A stretch of 64,000 bases of DNA. Source: Streptomyces sp. R33 (GTDB lineage: Bacteria > Actinomycetota > Actinomycetes > Streptomycetales > Streptomycetaceae). Every line of letters starts with the position of its first letter. Position 1 is the stretch's first letter. The notes beneath the pieces were generated by a model, which worked only from the letters and a program-made list of their open reading frames with translations, was not told where the DNA came from and searched no databases. The position numbers and the translations under genes were made by a program. Shown here piece by piece: positions 42,555 through 51,334 of the stretch. The stretch spans positions 8,612,001 through 8,676,000 of the forward strand of contig NZ_CP165727.1 of NCBI RefSeq assembly GCF_041200175.1, given 5' to 3'.

Positions 42555-43405
42555 GGCGTCCTCCGGCAGGAGTAGGCCAGAAGGCCCCTGATGGCCATGG
42601 CCAGACAGGCGGTGTGCCACAGGCCCAGCAGGGCGGTGTCGGGGAGCGGAGCCGACGCCGCCTCCCGCACAAGGGCCACTGCCCGATCCCCGCGGTAAGC
42701 CGAAGGAAGAGTCCCGGGCAGGGTGGACGGCAGGACATGAGCGGCTATGACGCGCATCTCCTGCCATGCCCGCTCGACGTCCTCGGGCGGCAGGAACTGC
42801 CGGCTGCGCCACCGGGTATACGCCAACCTGACAGCATCCCGGATCGCGTGCTCGGCCAGCCCCGCTGTCCCGGTGGCGCAGGGTGGAAGGGCCTCGGTCC
42901 GGGGCGGGGCGAGCAGCCACCCTGAGGGCAGGACTACGCGGCCCCGCCCCGGCTTTCGTCCTACCCATCCCCCCTCCTCGAGGAGGCTGAGGGCCATGCG
43001 CATGAGCGATGGTTCGGTGACGCGGTCGCGGGCGAGCTCGGCGATCCCCGGCAGCGGCGCCTCGGGAGGGTAGAGCCTGGCCGCGACCTGGTCGAGGAAC
43101 CGGTCGGCCAGGTGGCGGGCCCGCAAGGCCCGCTCATCCGACGTATGAGGCACGGCGATGTGGTGGCCGCTTCGGGCCAATGTCCCGGCCTGCGCCAGGT
43201 CTGCGAATGCGCGCGGCAGCAGGGCCGCAGGCACACCGAGGTCGGCGGCGACGACCTTAGCCGACAGCACCATCCCCGGCACGTAGCGGCCGAGCTCAAT
43301 ATCAGAGGTGATCAGCTCACAGACCTCTTCGACCGTCACCTTCGAAGCAGCAAGATCAATAGAGTCAGCTTGCCGCACCTCCTGAGAGAGCGCCTGAACC
43401 ATCAC
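42551..43405 (-). CDS. GntR-like transcriptional regulator with two winged helices
   Basis: This 284-aa protein shows a first winged helix (LGRYVPGMVLSAKVVAADLG, VPAALLPRAFADLAQAGTLA). A second related one starts at about residue 95 (LYPPEAPLPGIAELARDRVT, EPSLMRMALSLLEEGGWV), both in GntR style. The C-terminal helices lack a clear effector motif. It overlaps the acetyltransferase gene upstream by 4 bases (ATGA). Confidence 0.7.
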   Translation of the reverse strand: MMVQALSQEVRQADSIDLAASKVTVEEVCELITSDIELGRYVPGMVLSAKVVAADLGVPAALLPRAFADLAQAGTLARSGHHIAVPHTSDERALRARHLADRFLDQVAARLYPPEAPLPGIAELARDRVTEPSLMRMALSLLEEGGWVGRKPGRGRVVLPSGWLLAPPRTEALPPCATGTAGLAEHAIRDAVRLAYTRWRSRQFLPPEDVERAWQEMRVIAAHVLPSTLPGTLPSAYRGDRAVALVREAASAPLPDTALLGLWHTACLAMAIRGLLAYSCRRTP

Positions 43406-43947
43406 GCCAACTCGCCTTCACCGCGGACCAATAACCGCATGTGCGGGTCTCTGCGCGGGGCGCGCTGAAACAGGTGGGAGTCACCCTTCCAGCCTGTGAC
43501 TTCGCGGACCTTCTCCCAGCCACAGGCATGCTCGAGATAGTCAGCCAGACTCTTCACCCGCACGGTGCAGCGAATCCACGCCGGGGGAGAAGGCCTGCGT
43601 GCGGCATAGTCGCAGAGCCAGTGCGTCAGCAGTCGCCCCAGGCCCTGCTGCTCGGGGTGGGTGTGAGCCAGGGAGACCGTCAGGCTCGATTCCTGCCGCT
43701 CCTCGAGTGTCCAGCCGGCCATGGGAGCTGCGGACTGCACCGCGAGTGCAGCAACGAGGGTCTCGCCGTCCCACATCCCGACGGGCAGCATGCCAGGCTC
43801 GGGCTCCGGGAGGCGGACGAGATCGACGAGGTTGGAGCTCTCCCCGCTCAACGGGAGCCGATGATCCAACAGCCAGTACATGCGCAAGCGGATCAACTCG
43901 TCGACAGCTGGGACGTGGTCGGAGGTCAGCAGCGTCATCACATACAT
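43402..43947 (-). CDS. GNAT-type acetyltransferase-like protein
   Basis: ATG 43947 was chosen over the longer frame because protein-like sequence begins there (MYVMTLLTSDHVPAVDELI), with AAGG upstream. The 181-aa product has the acetyl-CoA site region (SLTVSLAHTHPEQQGLGRLL, with Q.GLGRLL as motif A) and DYLEHACGWEKV near the end. The substrate is unknown. It is the first gene of a three-gene operon with the GntR-like regulator. Confidence 0.65.
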   Translation of the reverse strand: MYVMTLLTSDHVPAVDELIRLRMYWLLDHRLPLSGESSNLVDLVRLPEPEPGMLPVGMWDGETLVAALAVQSAAPMAGWTLEERQESSLTVSLAHTHPEQQGLGRLLTHWLCDYAARRPSPPAWIRCTVRVKSLADYLEHACGWEKVREVTGWKGDSHLFQRAPRRDPHMRLLVRGEGELA

Positions 43948-44142
43948 GGGGACCTTGAATAGTGAGGTTGTGGTCGGAGTCGGCGCGAGCACCGACAGGG
44001 AGACTGCCTGCCGCAGCAGCGTGCGGCGGCGCTGGCCTCGAAGCGGTTGGCCGACCGCCGAGATGCATGGCGATGGGAGGCTGGGGCGCAACCTGGCAAC
44101 GAAGGCAGTGGCAGCGCGGCGCATCGCACCCCCTATGGGCGC

Positions 44143-44400
44143 TCAGCACGCGCCGACGGCGGAGCGAGCGTGTTCCAGGGGAAGGGGTTGTTGGAGATTG
44201 CCACTTCCAAAGTGGAGAGGCCAGCGCCGGGAGGGACCGGGGGCCAGGGTAGGTGCACGACGTAGAGGTAGCGCAGCGAGCCGACTCTCCACTTCGCCGC
44301 TGGCCTCCAGGTACAGCAGTCGGCGAACCACAACGGCGATGTGGCAGGTGTCGGATACCGGTCGCTCGACGGAGAAGTAGATACGGTGGCCGGGGCTCAT
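44143..44400 (-). CDS. Hypothetical protein, 85 aa
   Basis: The ATG at 44400 lies two bases after the stop of the ATP-binding protein gene, suggesting co-translation. The product starts SPGHRIYFSVERPVSDTCHI, then AVVVRRLLYLEASGEVESR, and ends in a Pro/Arg-rich tail. The first 50 residues look folded. No family was recognised. Confidence 0.45.
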   Translation of the reverse strand: MSPGHRIYFSVERPVSDTCHIAVVVRRLLYLEASGEVESRLAALPLRRAPTLAPGPSRRWPLHFGSGNLQQPLPLEHARSAVGAC

Positions 44401-44402
44401 GC

Positions 44403-44957
44403 CTACTCCCAGAGGGTGGCCGAGCCCAGTACGCACCAGGTGGTGCCATCCGCGGAGACGCCCCAGCATCCGCGGTGCTCATGCGCGAGATGATCCACCA
44501 GGAAGAGGCCTCGCTGGCCGATATCCTCCGGGTCCGCCATCTTCACCTTGGGAACGTACGATCCGCCACCTGTCACGGCCAGCATGAGAGCGCCACAGGC
44601 GACGACCAACCGGACACGGATCGAGCTGCTGGAACCGTGCTGGAGTTCGTTGGTGAGCAGCTCGCTCGCCATCAGCTCGGCAGCCGACGCCACAGTGCCT
44701 TCGACGCCCCAGCGGCGCATATGGGACGTCGTAAAGCGCCGAACGTCCTGCACGTACCGGGCATCCTCCGGGCGAAACGAGCCGGGCCCAGCGGGGCGCG
44801 CGCACCAGACAACGGTCTCCGCCCCGTCGCGGAACCCCAAAGTCGGCGGCACCCGATCCGAGGACAGGACGGCGGTGGCTGGTAACGGCGCAACGTGGGC
44901 TGGCTCCGGGGCCTCGCCGGCACGCATTGTGTTCGGCACCCTGAGACTGGTCATCAT
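44403..44957 (-). CDS. RsbW-like HATPase (anti-sigma/ATP-binding protein)
   Basis: ATG 44957 follows AAAGGA and gives 184 aa. The HATPase_c N box is MASELLTNELQHG, and the later GQRGLFLVDHLA is the G-box/lid region. This matches the Streptomyces RsbW-like kinase family that binds anti-sigma-type partners or phosphorylates antagonists. A long low-complexity N-terminus precedes the ATPase. It is divergent from the XRE/TPR regulator at 45118. Confidence 0.85.
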   Translation of the reverse strand: MMTSLRVPNTMRAGEAPEPAHVAPLPATAVLSSDRVPPTLGFRDGAETVVWCARPAGPGSFRPEDARYVQDVRRFTTSHMRRWGVEGTVASAAELMASELLTNELQHGSSSSIRVRLVVACGALMLAVTGGGSYVPKVKMADPEDIGQRGLFLVDHLAHEHRGCWGVSADGTTWCVLGSATLWE

Positions 44958-45117
44958 CGGTCCTTTCGGCGGAGTATCCGTCGTCAGCTCGCTCAGATAA
45001 ACGCCTTCTGCCGGGCCGCGAGTAGGGCGATGTGACTCCTTCATCTCCGCGTACCCTAGGGCGATTTGGTCATTCGTTTACCTGCATGAGGGTCGCGATC
45101 GGTCCTACTGTGGAGCG

Positions 45118-46398
45118 ATGAGCGTGCTGCCGAACCACGTACTCGTCGCATGGATGCACGACCAGCAACTGAGCTCCCGTGAACTTGCTGAGCTGGTCAA
45201 CGGGGCTGTCGCCCAACTCACCGGCCGGCATGGGGGACTGGACGACAGCAACATCCGCGCCTGGCGCTCCGGACGTGTCCGCTGCCCCAAGAACGTGCAA
45301 CTGCGAGCCCTGGAACTCGTCAGTGGAAAGTCAGCCACCGACTTAGGGTTCGAACGCCGCACTCGTACCCCGGCACCCGCACCAGCGAAGGAGGAACCGC
45401 CAGTGCTCCGCCGTCACCTCATCCAGGGAGCCGCCGCGATCGCGGCCACCGCCGCCACGCCCAGCTACGCGGCCTCGCCCCGCATCGGCGTCACCGACGT
45501 CGAGTGTCTCCAGCAACGCTTCGCCGAAGTCGTCGCCAGCGATCACCGTCATGGCGGCCAGCAGACCATCGAACAGCAGGCCGCCGCCCTCAGCGAGGAA
45601 GCCCTTCGACTACAAGCCAGTGGGACCGCCAGCCAGCGCGTACGCGGATACCTCTACGCTAGCGCCGCCGCGTTCCGCTCCTCCGCCATGTGGGCCGCCA
45701 TCGACGGACGCCGGTACAACCGAGCCATCGAGCACATGCGCCACGCCCAGCAACTCGCCGCGATGTCCGGCGACCAGGCCATCCAATTCCGCATCTGGTC
45801 CCACGCCGGCACCATGTACCGGCACATGAAGCGACCCGCCGACGCCGCAGCGGCCAACGACGTCGCCCGCACCCTCGCGATCACCCGCCGCGACCCCATG
45901 TTCGCCTCCCTCGGCCACGCCCGGCACGCAGCCATCCACGCCACCGCCGGCGACCTCAAAGCCACCCGCCGAGCACTCGACACAGCACAGGAAGCGATGC
46001 AGCGAGCAGATCCCGACGCGGACCGCCCGGTCTGGATGCGGGCCTTCTACGACCAAGCCGAACTCGACAGCCTCGCCCTCTCCGCCTTCATGTCCCTAGC
46101 CCAATACGACGCCGCCGAGGCACACGCCCACCGATGCCTGGCGAACCTACGACCCCACATGCACAGGTCGCGGGCCATCACCACCTCGCGCCTCGCCCTC
46201 GCCCAACTGGGCCAAGGCGACCTGGAGCCGGCCGTGACCTCCGCGATGCGCGTCCCCCGGGACGCGGCCACATCCCATCCCCGCGTCGTAGAGATGCTGG
46301 CGACCCTCGGAAGCGAACTGCGCAAGAACGCGCCGAGGACCCCGCACGCCCGACTGTGGACGGAGTACACCAGGTCGCTGAAAGGAACCACGAAATGA
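45118..46398 (+). CDS. XRE-like regulator with TPR-type C-terminus
   Basis: This 426-aa protein has an N-terminal DNA-binding-like segment (DQQLSSRELAELVNGAVAQL, then DDSNIRAWRSGRVRCPKNVQ). After a Pro/Ala linker come TPR-type helices (FRSSAMWAAIDGRRYNRAIE, HMRHAQQLAAMSGDQAIQFR). This architecture is frequent in Streptomyces regulators of development or small-molecule signalling. It overlaps the next gene by 4 bases. Confidence 0.75.
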   Translation: MSVLPNHVLVAWMHDQQLSSRELAELVNGAVAQLTGRHGGLDDSNIRAWRSGRVRCPKNVQLRALELVSGKSATDLGFERRTRTPAPAPAKEEPPVLRRHLIQGAAAIAATAATPSYAASPRIGVTDVECLQQRFAEVVASDHRHGGQQTIEQQAAALSEEALRLQASGTASQRVRGYLYASAAAFRSSAMWAAIDGRRYNRAIEHMRHAQQLAAMSGDQAIQFRIWSHAGTMYRHMKRPADAAAANDVARTLAITRRDPMFASLGHARHAAIHATAGDLKATRRALDTAQEAMQRADPDADRPVWMRAFYDQAELDSLALSAFMSLAQYDAAEAHAHRCLANLRPHMHRSRAITTSRLALAQLGQGDLEPAVTSAMRVPRDAATSHPRVVEMLATLGSELRKNAPRTPHARLWTEYTRSLKGTTK

Positions 46399-46937
46399 CG
46401 CACTCCGTCATCCTGAAGCACCACACCGACCTCGACGACGTGCGAGAAGACCTGATCAAGGTCTACGCCAGCGTACGAGGCGACCTGCTTCACCTGCCGA
46501 ACTACCAGGTCGAGACGTTCACCGAACGACTCGACCGGCACGGCAACGATCCCGGCTGGGAAGCCGTCATGGCCCACGCTCCCGACGGCGAACCCATCGG
46601 CTACGCCTACGCCAACACGGTGGAGCCCGGAAACCGCTGGTGGACTCGAATGGATGCTCCAGCCCCTGCCGAGTACGCGGGCTCGACGTCCCTGGCGATC
46701 AAGGAGATCGGCGTCGTCAAGCCCTGGCGAGGCCAAGGACTCGCCCAGACCATGCACGACGAACTCCTAAGGCACCGCGACGAGGACTACGTGTCCCTCC
46801 TCGTCAACCCGGCCGCTGGCGACGGCAAGGTGATGAGGCTCTACGAGGGCTGGGGGTACGTCCAGATCGGCAGCCAACAGCCTTCGCCGGACTCCCCGCC
46901 GCTGCACTGTCTCGGCCGTCTCGTCAAGCAACCCTGA
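46395..46937 (+). CDS. GNAT-family acetyltransferase
   Basis: This 180-aa protein starts in the ATGA overlap with the XRE/TPR gene. Motif A is clear: SLAIKEIGVVKPWRGQGLAQ, then TMHDELLRHRDEDYVSLLVN and MRLYEGWGYVQIGSQQP (motif B). It should transfer an acetyl group from acetyl-CoA to an amine of unknown identity. Coupling to the regulator suggests they share a function. Confidence 0.85.
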   Translation: MTHSVILKHHTDLDDVREDLIKVYASVRGDLLHLPNYQVETFTERLDRHGNDPGWEAVMAHAPDGEPIGYAYANTVEPGNRWWTRMDAPAPAEYAGSTSLAIKEIGVVKPWRGQGLAQTMHDELLRHRDEDYVSLLVNPAAGDGKVMRLYEGWGYVQIGSQQPSPDSPPLHCLGRLVKQP

Positions 46938-47099
46938 GGCCGTGAACCTTCAAGCGCCGGAACCGCGTCATCACTGAGGAACCGCTCCGTCATCACCGGC
47001 CCTGCCCGGTACCAGCTCCAGGCGCGCACGGAGTCCGTGCGCCAACTCCTTCTCGCTGGCTACGAACCGGACGGATCTCGGTAGTCGCTAGGCATGGTC
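46938..47099. other. Short gap before an IS3 relic
   Basis: This 160-bp stretch holds no gene. It probably includes the end of the acetyltransferase transcript; no clear hairpin is visible. Confidence 0.3.
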
Positions 47100-47268
47100 A
47101 AAAGCCGCAAAGGCTGGTCCAGCAAGCGCGAGGCCAGGCTCGGCGCCTTCCGATGGCTGACCCGATACAACACCCGACGCCGGCCCTCCCGCCTCGGCCA
47201 GTGGTCCCCGATCGCCACGAGAACGACTTCCAAGCAACAGCAAGTACCCTGGCCCAAGCCGCATAGAG
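47100..47268 (+). pseudogene. IS3-family transposase, C-terminal remnant
   Basis: The frame reads REARLGAFRWLTRYNTRRRP, then SRLGQWSPIA, the end of IS3 OrfB integrase cores (F.WL..YNTRRRHS.LGY.SP). After a frameshift at about 47208 the normal final residues (ENDFQATASTLAQAA) appear in another frame before TAG at 47266. GAGGTGTTCAAAATCCGGGG just after is probably the IS right end, which replaces the end of the yjbQ-like gene. Confidence 0.7.
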
Positions 47269-47272
47269 GTGT

Positions 47273-47640
47273 TCAAAATCCGGGGTCAAGGCCCCGCTGC
47301 GGGTTGTCCCCGTTGGTGTCCACCAGGACGACCGACTGCCAGGTTCCCAGCGCGAGTTCGCCCCCGACGACCGGCAGCGTGGCGTGCGGCGGTACGAACG
47401 CCGGGAGCATGTGGTCGCGGCCGTGGCCGGGGGAGCCGTGCCGGTGGCGCCAGCGGTCGTCGGCGGGGAGCAGCGTGCGCAGGGCGTCCAGCAGGTCGTC
47501 GTCGCTCCCGGCGCCCGTCTCGATGACGGCGAGCCCGGCCGTCGCGTGCGGGGTGAATACGTTGAGGAGCCCGTCGCGCCCGCGGGCGACGTCGCGGAGG
47601 AACACCGGCGGCGCCGCCGGAGACCGTGCCTGCCGGGGGC
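47273..47640 (-). pseudogene. YjbQ/UPF0047-family fragment, both ends disrupted
   Basis: The frame reads LLNVFTPHATAGLAVIETGA, then DDDLLDALRTLLPADDRWRH and GHGRDHMLPAFVPPH, ending LALGTWQSVVLVDTNGDNP. These are signature segments of YjbQ (secondary thiamine-phosphate synthase) proteins, including the metal-binding His. The C-terminus is replaced by an IS3 end, and the N-terminus merges with the hisC-like gene region. It is not functional as read. Confidence 0.75.
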
Positions 47641-47688
47641 CGACGGGCAGCCGGCAGGCGGCGCAGCGCTGCGACGCGCTCCGGCGGC

Positions 47689-48734
47689 TCAGGGTTCCCG
47701 GTAGCGGGCGACGGCCGAGAGGAAGGCGTCGTTCTCCTCTCGGAGGCCGACCGTGACGCGTACCCCGGCTCCCGGGAACGCGCGGACCAACACACCGTGG
47801 CGGGCGCAGAACGCGGCGAACTCGGCGGCTCGTTCCCCCAGGGGCATCCACACGAAGTTGGCCTGCGAGGGGGTCGCCAGCTGCCCGGTCCGGACGAGCC
47901 GGGCGTACAGCCGGTTCCGCTCCCGGATCACCGCCGCTGAGCGCGCGCGTACGTCCTCGGGGCGGTCGAGGGGGTGCGGCCTGGGCGAGCCTGCTGACCG
48001 CGAACGGGACGGACACCTTGTGCACCGCGGACACCACCGCAGGTGCCGCCACGCAGTAGCCGATGCGTACTCCGGCCAGCCCGTACGCCTTGGAAAAGGT
48101 GCGCACCACCGCGACGTTCGGGCGTTCCCGGACCAGGGCGAGCCCGTCCGGCACGTCCGGGTCGTCGACGAACTCCCGGTACGCCTCGTCCAGTACGACC
48201 AGGATCCGCTCCGGCAGGCGGTCGAGGAAGTCGAGCAGTTCACGGCTGCCCACGGCCGTCCCGGTGGGGTTGTTCGGGTTGCAGACGAAGACGATACGGG
48301 TGGCCGGCGTGAGCGTCGAGCATCGCCCGCAGATCGTGCCGGCGCTCCGCGTCGAGGGGGACGGTGCGCGCGCGGACCCCGGCGACCCGGGCGAAGACGG
48401 GGTAGGCGTCGAAGGAGCGCCAGGCGCAGAGGATTTCGTCGCCGGGGCTGCAGAAGGCCTGGATCAGGTCGCGGCACAGGCTGGTCGAACCGCACCCGAC
48501 GGCGATCCAGCCGGGGGGGACCGCGAGCTCGGCCGCCAGCCGGCTCACCAGGGTGTCGGAGAACCACTCGGGATAGCGGTGGCCGTCGACCGCGGCGCGC
48601 GCGATCGCCTCCACCACGCAGGGCGGCGGGGGCAGCGGCACCTCGTTGGAGTTGAGCAGGACGGCGTCGGGTGCGGTGGCGGGGATGTTGTAGTCGGGGA
48701 CGGCGACCAGGTCGGCGCGGACGGGCACGGCCAC
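47689..48734 (-). pseudogene. hisC: Histidinol-phosphate aminotransferase-like (HisC), two frameshifts
   Basis: Three consecutive frames give a full PLP fold-I enzyme. The first holds LLNSNEVPLPPPPCVVEAIA and the PLP-region CGSTSLCRDLIQAFCSPGDE. The second, from about 48312, holds GSRELLDFLDRLPERILVVL, DEAYREFVDD and RTFSKAYGLAGVRIG, where the Lys is the PLP-binding residue. The third, from about 47990, ends VRVTVGLREENDAFL. Both shifts are +1. It is probably an aminotransferase of a specialised pathway rather than histidine synthesis, given its context. Confidence 0.8.
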
Positions 48735-48777
48735 GGGGCTCCTCGGGGTGGGATGGTCGGTCGGTGGTGTCGGCCGG

Positions 48778-49253
48778 TCAGCGGGGGGTGAGCCGGAACA
48801 CGGCGTCGGCGAGCAGCCGGATCCGGCGGTGGTCGGCGAGGAGCTGCTCCTGGCTGTCCCCGGTCAGGAAGACGCGCAGCGGACTGGACAGCAGATCGGT
48901 GGTGGGCCGCATCCGGTCCCCGGGGGCCAGCCGCGGTACGGCCAGTTGCACCGTCCCGAGGGCACTGATCCGCGCGAGGGCGGCCTCGTCCACGGCCTCG
49001 ACCACACCGCCCCGGGTGGTCTGGACGTGCACGACCATGCCTTCCCGGTGCTTGCGGTACATGGTGTCGCCGGGGTACCAGGGCCGTGCCCGGTCAAGCG
49101 GGCGCGGTCACGGTGCAGTTCCAGCCGGCCCGCCAGCGCGCCCTGGACCAGCAGCGCGCCGACGAGTCCCCGGCCGGTCTCGATCTCCCGGCGCGGGGGC
49201 GGAAAACAGCCGTCCACGGTGGCACACAGGACGAAGAGCTGCGGTGTCGCCAT
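48778..49253 (-). pseudogene. Unrecognised gene with one frameshift
   Basis: From ATG 49253 (sharing one base with the HAD stop) the frame reads QLFVLCATVDGCFPPPRREI and GRGLVGALLVQGALAGRLEL. After a shift at about 49090 it continues RPWYPGDTMYRKHREGMVVH, VQTTRGGVVEAVDEAALARI and ends ADAVFRLTPR at 48778. The intact product would be about 158 aa. The sequence is protein-like, but no family was recognised. It lies in the DeoR-linked operon. Confidence 0.5.
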
Positions 49254-49855
49254 CACGGCGACACGGCCTCCAAGGCGGCTCGCAGGTCTTCCGGGGAGCT
49301 GAACACGTGTCCCTGAAGTCCGACTTCGCGTGCCGCCCGCACGTTGTCCGCGCGGTCGTCGACGAACAGGATCTCCTCGGGGGGCAGCCCGAGTTCCCGG
49401 ATGCACCACTGGTAGGCGGCAGCCTCCGGCTTCGCGCTGCCGATCCGGCAGGAGAGTCCGCGCACCGCGAATCTCTCGAGCCAGGGCTGGGTGGCCTCGT
49501 ACCGGGCGGCCAGTTCCTCGGGGATGTTGGAGAGGAGCCCGAGGATGAACCCCTGGTCGGCGAGGTGGCCGAGCAGGTCCACGGTGTGCTGGTCGATCTC
49601 GCTCCAGCTGGCGAGGTCGGCGGCGATCAGATCCGCGGTCAGGCGGGCGTCGAGGGGGAGTCCCAGCTGCGCGCAGACCTTCTGCCAGTAGCCGGGGCCG
49701 GTCAGTTCCCCGCGGTCGTAGGGGGCGCGCTGCGCCCAGTACGCCTCCCAGAAGCGGCCGGGGTCGCCGCCGGCCGTGCGCTCGAGTACGCCCTGCGACT
49801 CGGCTGACTGAACCCGTGCGATGACGCCGAACATGTCGAAGAGAACGGCTTTCAT
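49253..49855 (-). CDS. HAD-family hydrolase
   Basis: ATG 49855 begins at the HAD motif I (KAVLFDMFGVI; the first Asp is the nucleophile). Motif II is LLSNIPEEL, and motifs III/IV are IGSAKPEAAAYQ and ILFVDDRADNVRAAREVG. The 200-aa length fits the sugar-phosphatase or dehalogenase-like group. The longer upstream frame is a Glu/Pro-rich run antisense to nothing and was rejected. It follows the MFS gene in the DeoR-linked operon and may dephosphorylate the transported sugar. Confidence 0.85.
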   Translation of the reverse strand: MKAVLFDMFGVIARVQSAESQGVLERTAGGDPGRFWEAYWAQRAPYDRGELTGPGYWQKVCAQLGLPLDARLTADLIAADLASWSEIDQHTVDLLGHLADQGFILGLLSNIPEELAARYEATQPWLERFAVRGLSCRIGSAKPEAAAYQWCIRELGLPPEEILFVDDRADNVRAAREVGLQGHVFSSPEDLRAALEAVSP

Positions 49856-49931
49856 GTTTCGGACTTCCTCGTGTCGCTGGTGCTGCTCGTGTTCCGCAAG
49901 TTCCGCATGGTCCTCTTGGTCCTCGTCTTCC

Positions 49932-51164
49932 TCAGGTTCGGGGGGCGGCGACGGCGTCGGTGCGTTCGGTCGTGCCGGGGCGGTCCACCCCACCGGGATC
50001 GGGGGCGTTGCGCCGCAGCCACAGGCTCAGGACGCCGCACACCGCGGCGAGCACGAACAGGACCAGCGGCACCGTCTTCACGTCCATCGTGTCGATGACA
50101 CCGCCCAGCAGCGGCGGGAAGGCCACGCCGCCGATCATCGAGGCGGCGATCACGTAGGCACCGGCCGCGGCCACGCTGGGGACGGCGCGGTTCAGCCAGG
50201 GCAGGCAGGTCGGGAAGATCGGCGCGATCATCAGGCCGACGCCGAAGTACGCGTACGGGGCGAGGGCGGGCACCGTCGCCAGGAGCAGGAAGCCAGCCAT
50301 GCCGGCGCAGCAGACGATCAGGATCGAAGGCGCGGACCAGCGCAGGCTGAGGGGCGCGACGACGAACCGGCCGACGGTCATCGCCGCCCAATAGGCGGAG
50401 GTCGCGGTGGCGGCGGTGGCCGCACCGTATCCGACGGCTTCGAGGTGAGTGGGCTCCCAGCCGCCGACGCCGGTCTCGATGGCGACGTGGAGCACGTAGA
50501 TGCCGATGAACACCGCGATGATCGGGAGCACCCGGGCGCCGCCCGTCGAGGCGTCCTCGGCCGGGGCCGGTCGGGGCTCCCGGAGGGCCACTCCGCCCAG
50601 GGTGAACAGGATCAGCAGGCTGATCGCGCCGATGCCGAGGAAGATCTCGGGGTAGTGGTCCGCGCCGAGCCAGCCGATCAGGGCCGGGCCGGCGATGGCG
50701 CCGACACCGAAGTGTCCGTTGAGCAGGTTGAGCATGGCGGTGCTGCGGCGGCCGAACCCGACGGCGAAGAGCTGGTTGAGGCCGTAGTCGATGCCGCCGA
50801 AGCCGAGGCCGATGACGAACGTGCCGGCGAGCGCCAGTGCCCAGTTCGGCGAGAAGGCGAAGACGGCCGCACCGGCCGCCATGAGCACGTAGGAGCCGCC
50901 GAGCAGCATCCGGTTGTTCAGCCGGCCCCGCAGGAGATGGTAGACCAGCACGCCCACCAGTGCGCCGACGAAGTGGGCGCTGAGACTGAGCCCGGCCACG
51001 GCGGGGCTGATGCCGTACTCCTCCCGCAGGGCCGGGATCGCCGGTCCGTAGAGGGCCTGCAGGGCGCCGATCACCACAAACGCCACGCACGAGGCGATGA
51101 TCGCGACGGTGGTGAGGAGGGGCCTCCCCGCTTCCGGCAGGTCGGCCTCACTGGTGGAGGACAT
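49932..51164 (-). CDS. MFS transporter (FucP/sugar-permease-like)
   Basis: ATG 51164 (MSSTSEADLPEAG) starts a 410-aa carrier with about 12 hydrophobic segments, among them LLTTVAIIASCVAFVVIGAL, GGSYVLMAAGAAVFAF and FVIGLGFGGIDYGLNQLFAV. The G-rich, N/Q-containing segment FGGIDYGLNQLF is typical of the FucP-like sugar:proton symporters. It is divergent from a DeoR regulator that probably controls it. The substrate is not predictable by eye. Confidence 0.85.
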   Translation of the reverse strand: MSSTSEADLPEAGRPLLTTVAIIASCVAFVVIGALQALYGPAIPALREEYGISPAVAGLSLSAHFVGALVGVLVYHLLRGRLNNRMLLGGSYVLMAAGAAVFAFSPNWALALAGTFVIGLGFGGIDYGLNQLFAVGFGRRSTAMLNLLNGHFGVGAIAGPALIGWLGADHYPEIFLGIGAISLLILFTLGGVALREPRPAPAEDASTGGARVLPIIAVFIGIYVLHVAIETGVGGWEPTHLEAVGYGAATAATATSAYWAAMTVGRFVVAPLSLRWSAPSILIVCCAGMAGFLLLATVPALAPYAYFGVGLMIAPIFPTCLPWLNRAVPSVAAAGAYVIAASMIGGVAFPPLLGGVIDTMDVKTVPLVLFVLAAVCGVLSLWLRRNAPDPGGVDRPGTTERTDAVAAPRT

Positions 51165-51190
51165 CGCTCTCCTCATCGGTCATAGTCGAA

Positions 51191-51202
51191 TGAACATGTT
51201 CA
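51191..51202. promoter_or_regulatory. Palindromic putative DeoR operator
   Basis: TGAACATGTTCA is a perfect palindrome in the gap between the divergent MFS and deoR-like genes. A related element, AATGTTCGTTTCAACA, lies about 60 bases to the right. Tandem TGTTC-type sites between divergent genes fit DeoR-family control of both. Confidence 0.5.
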
Positions 51203-51334
51203 ACGTTCATAACAGCCTGAAATTCACACTGTCTCGCTCACATTACTCATTCCAAATGTTCGTTTCAACAGTTGCGATGTGCGGAACGCATATCAGGGGC
51301 GCTTGCGTGCTCCGTCTGTGCTAAAAGCAGACAC

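Noticed and set aside
49821..51185. A 454-codon rightward open frame over the MFS gene
   Set aside because: The composition (Asp/Glu/Gly/Arg-rich, no hydrophobic core) is typical of the antisense frame of a high-GC membrane protein gene.
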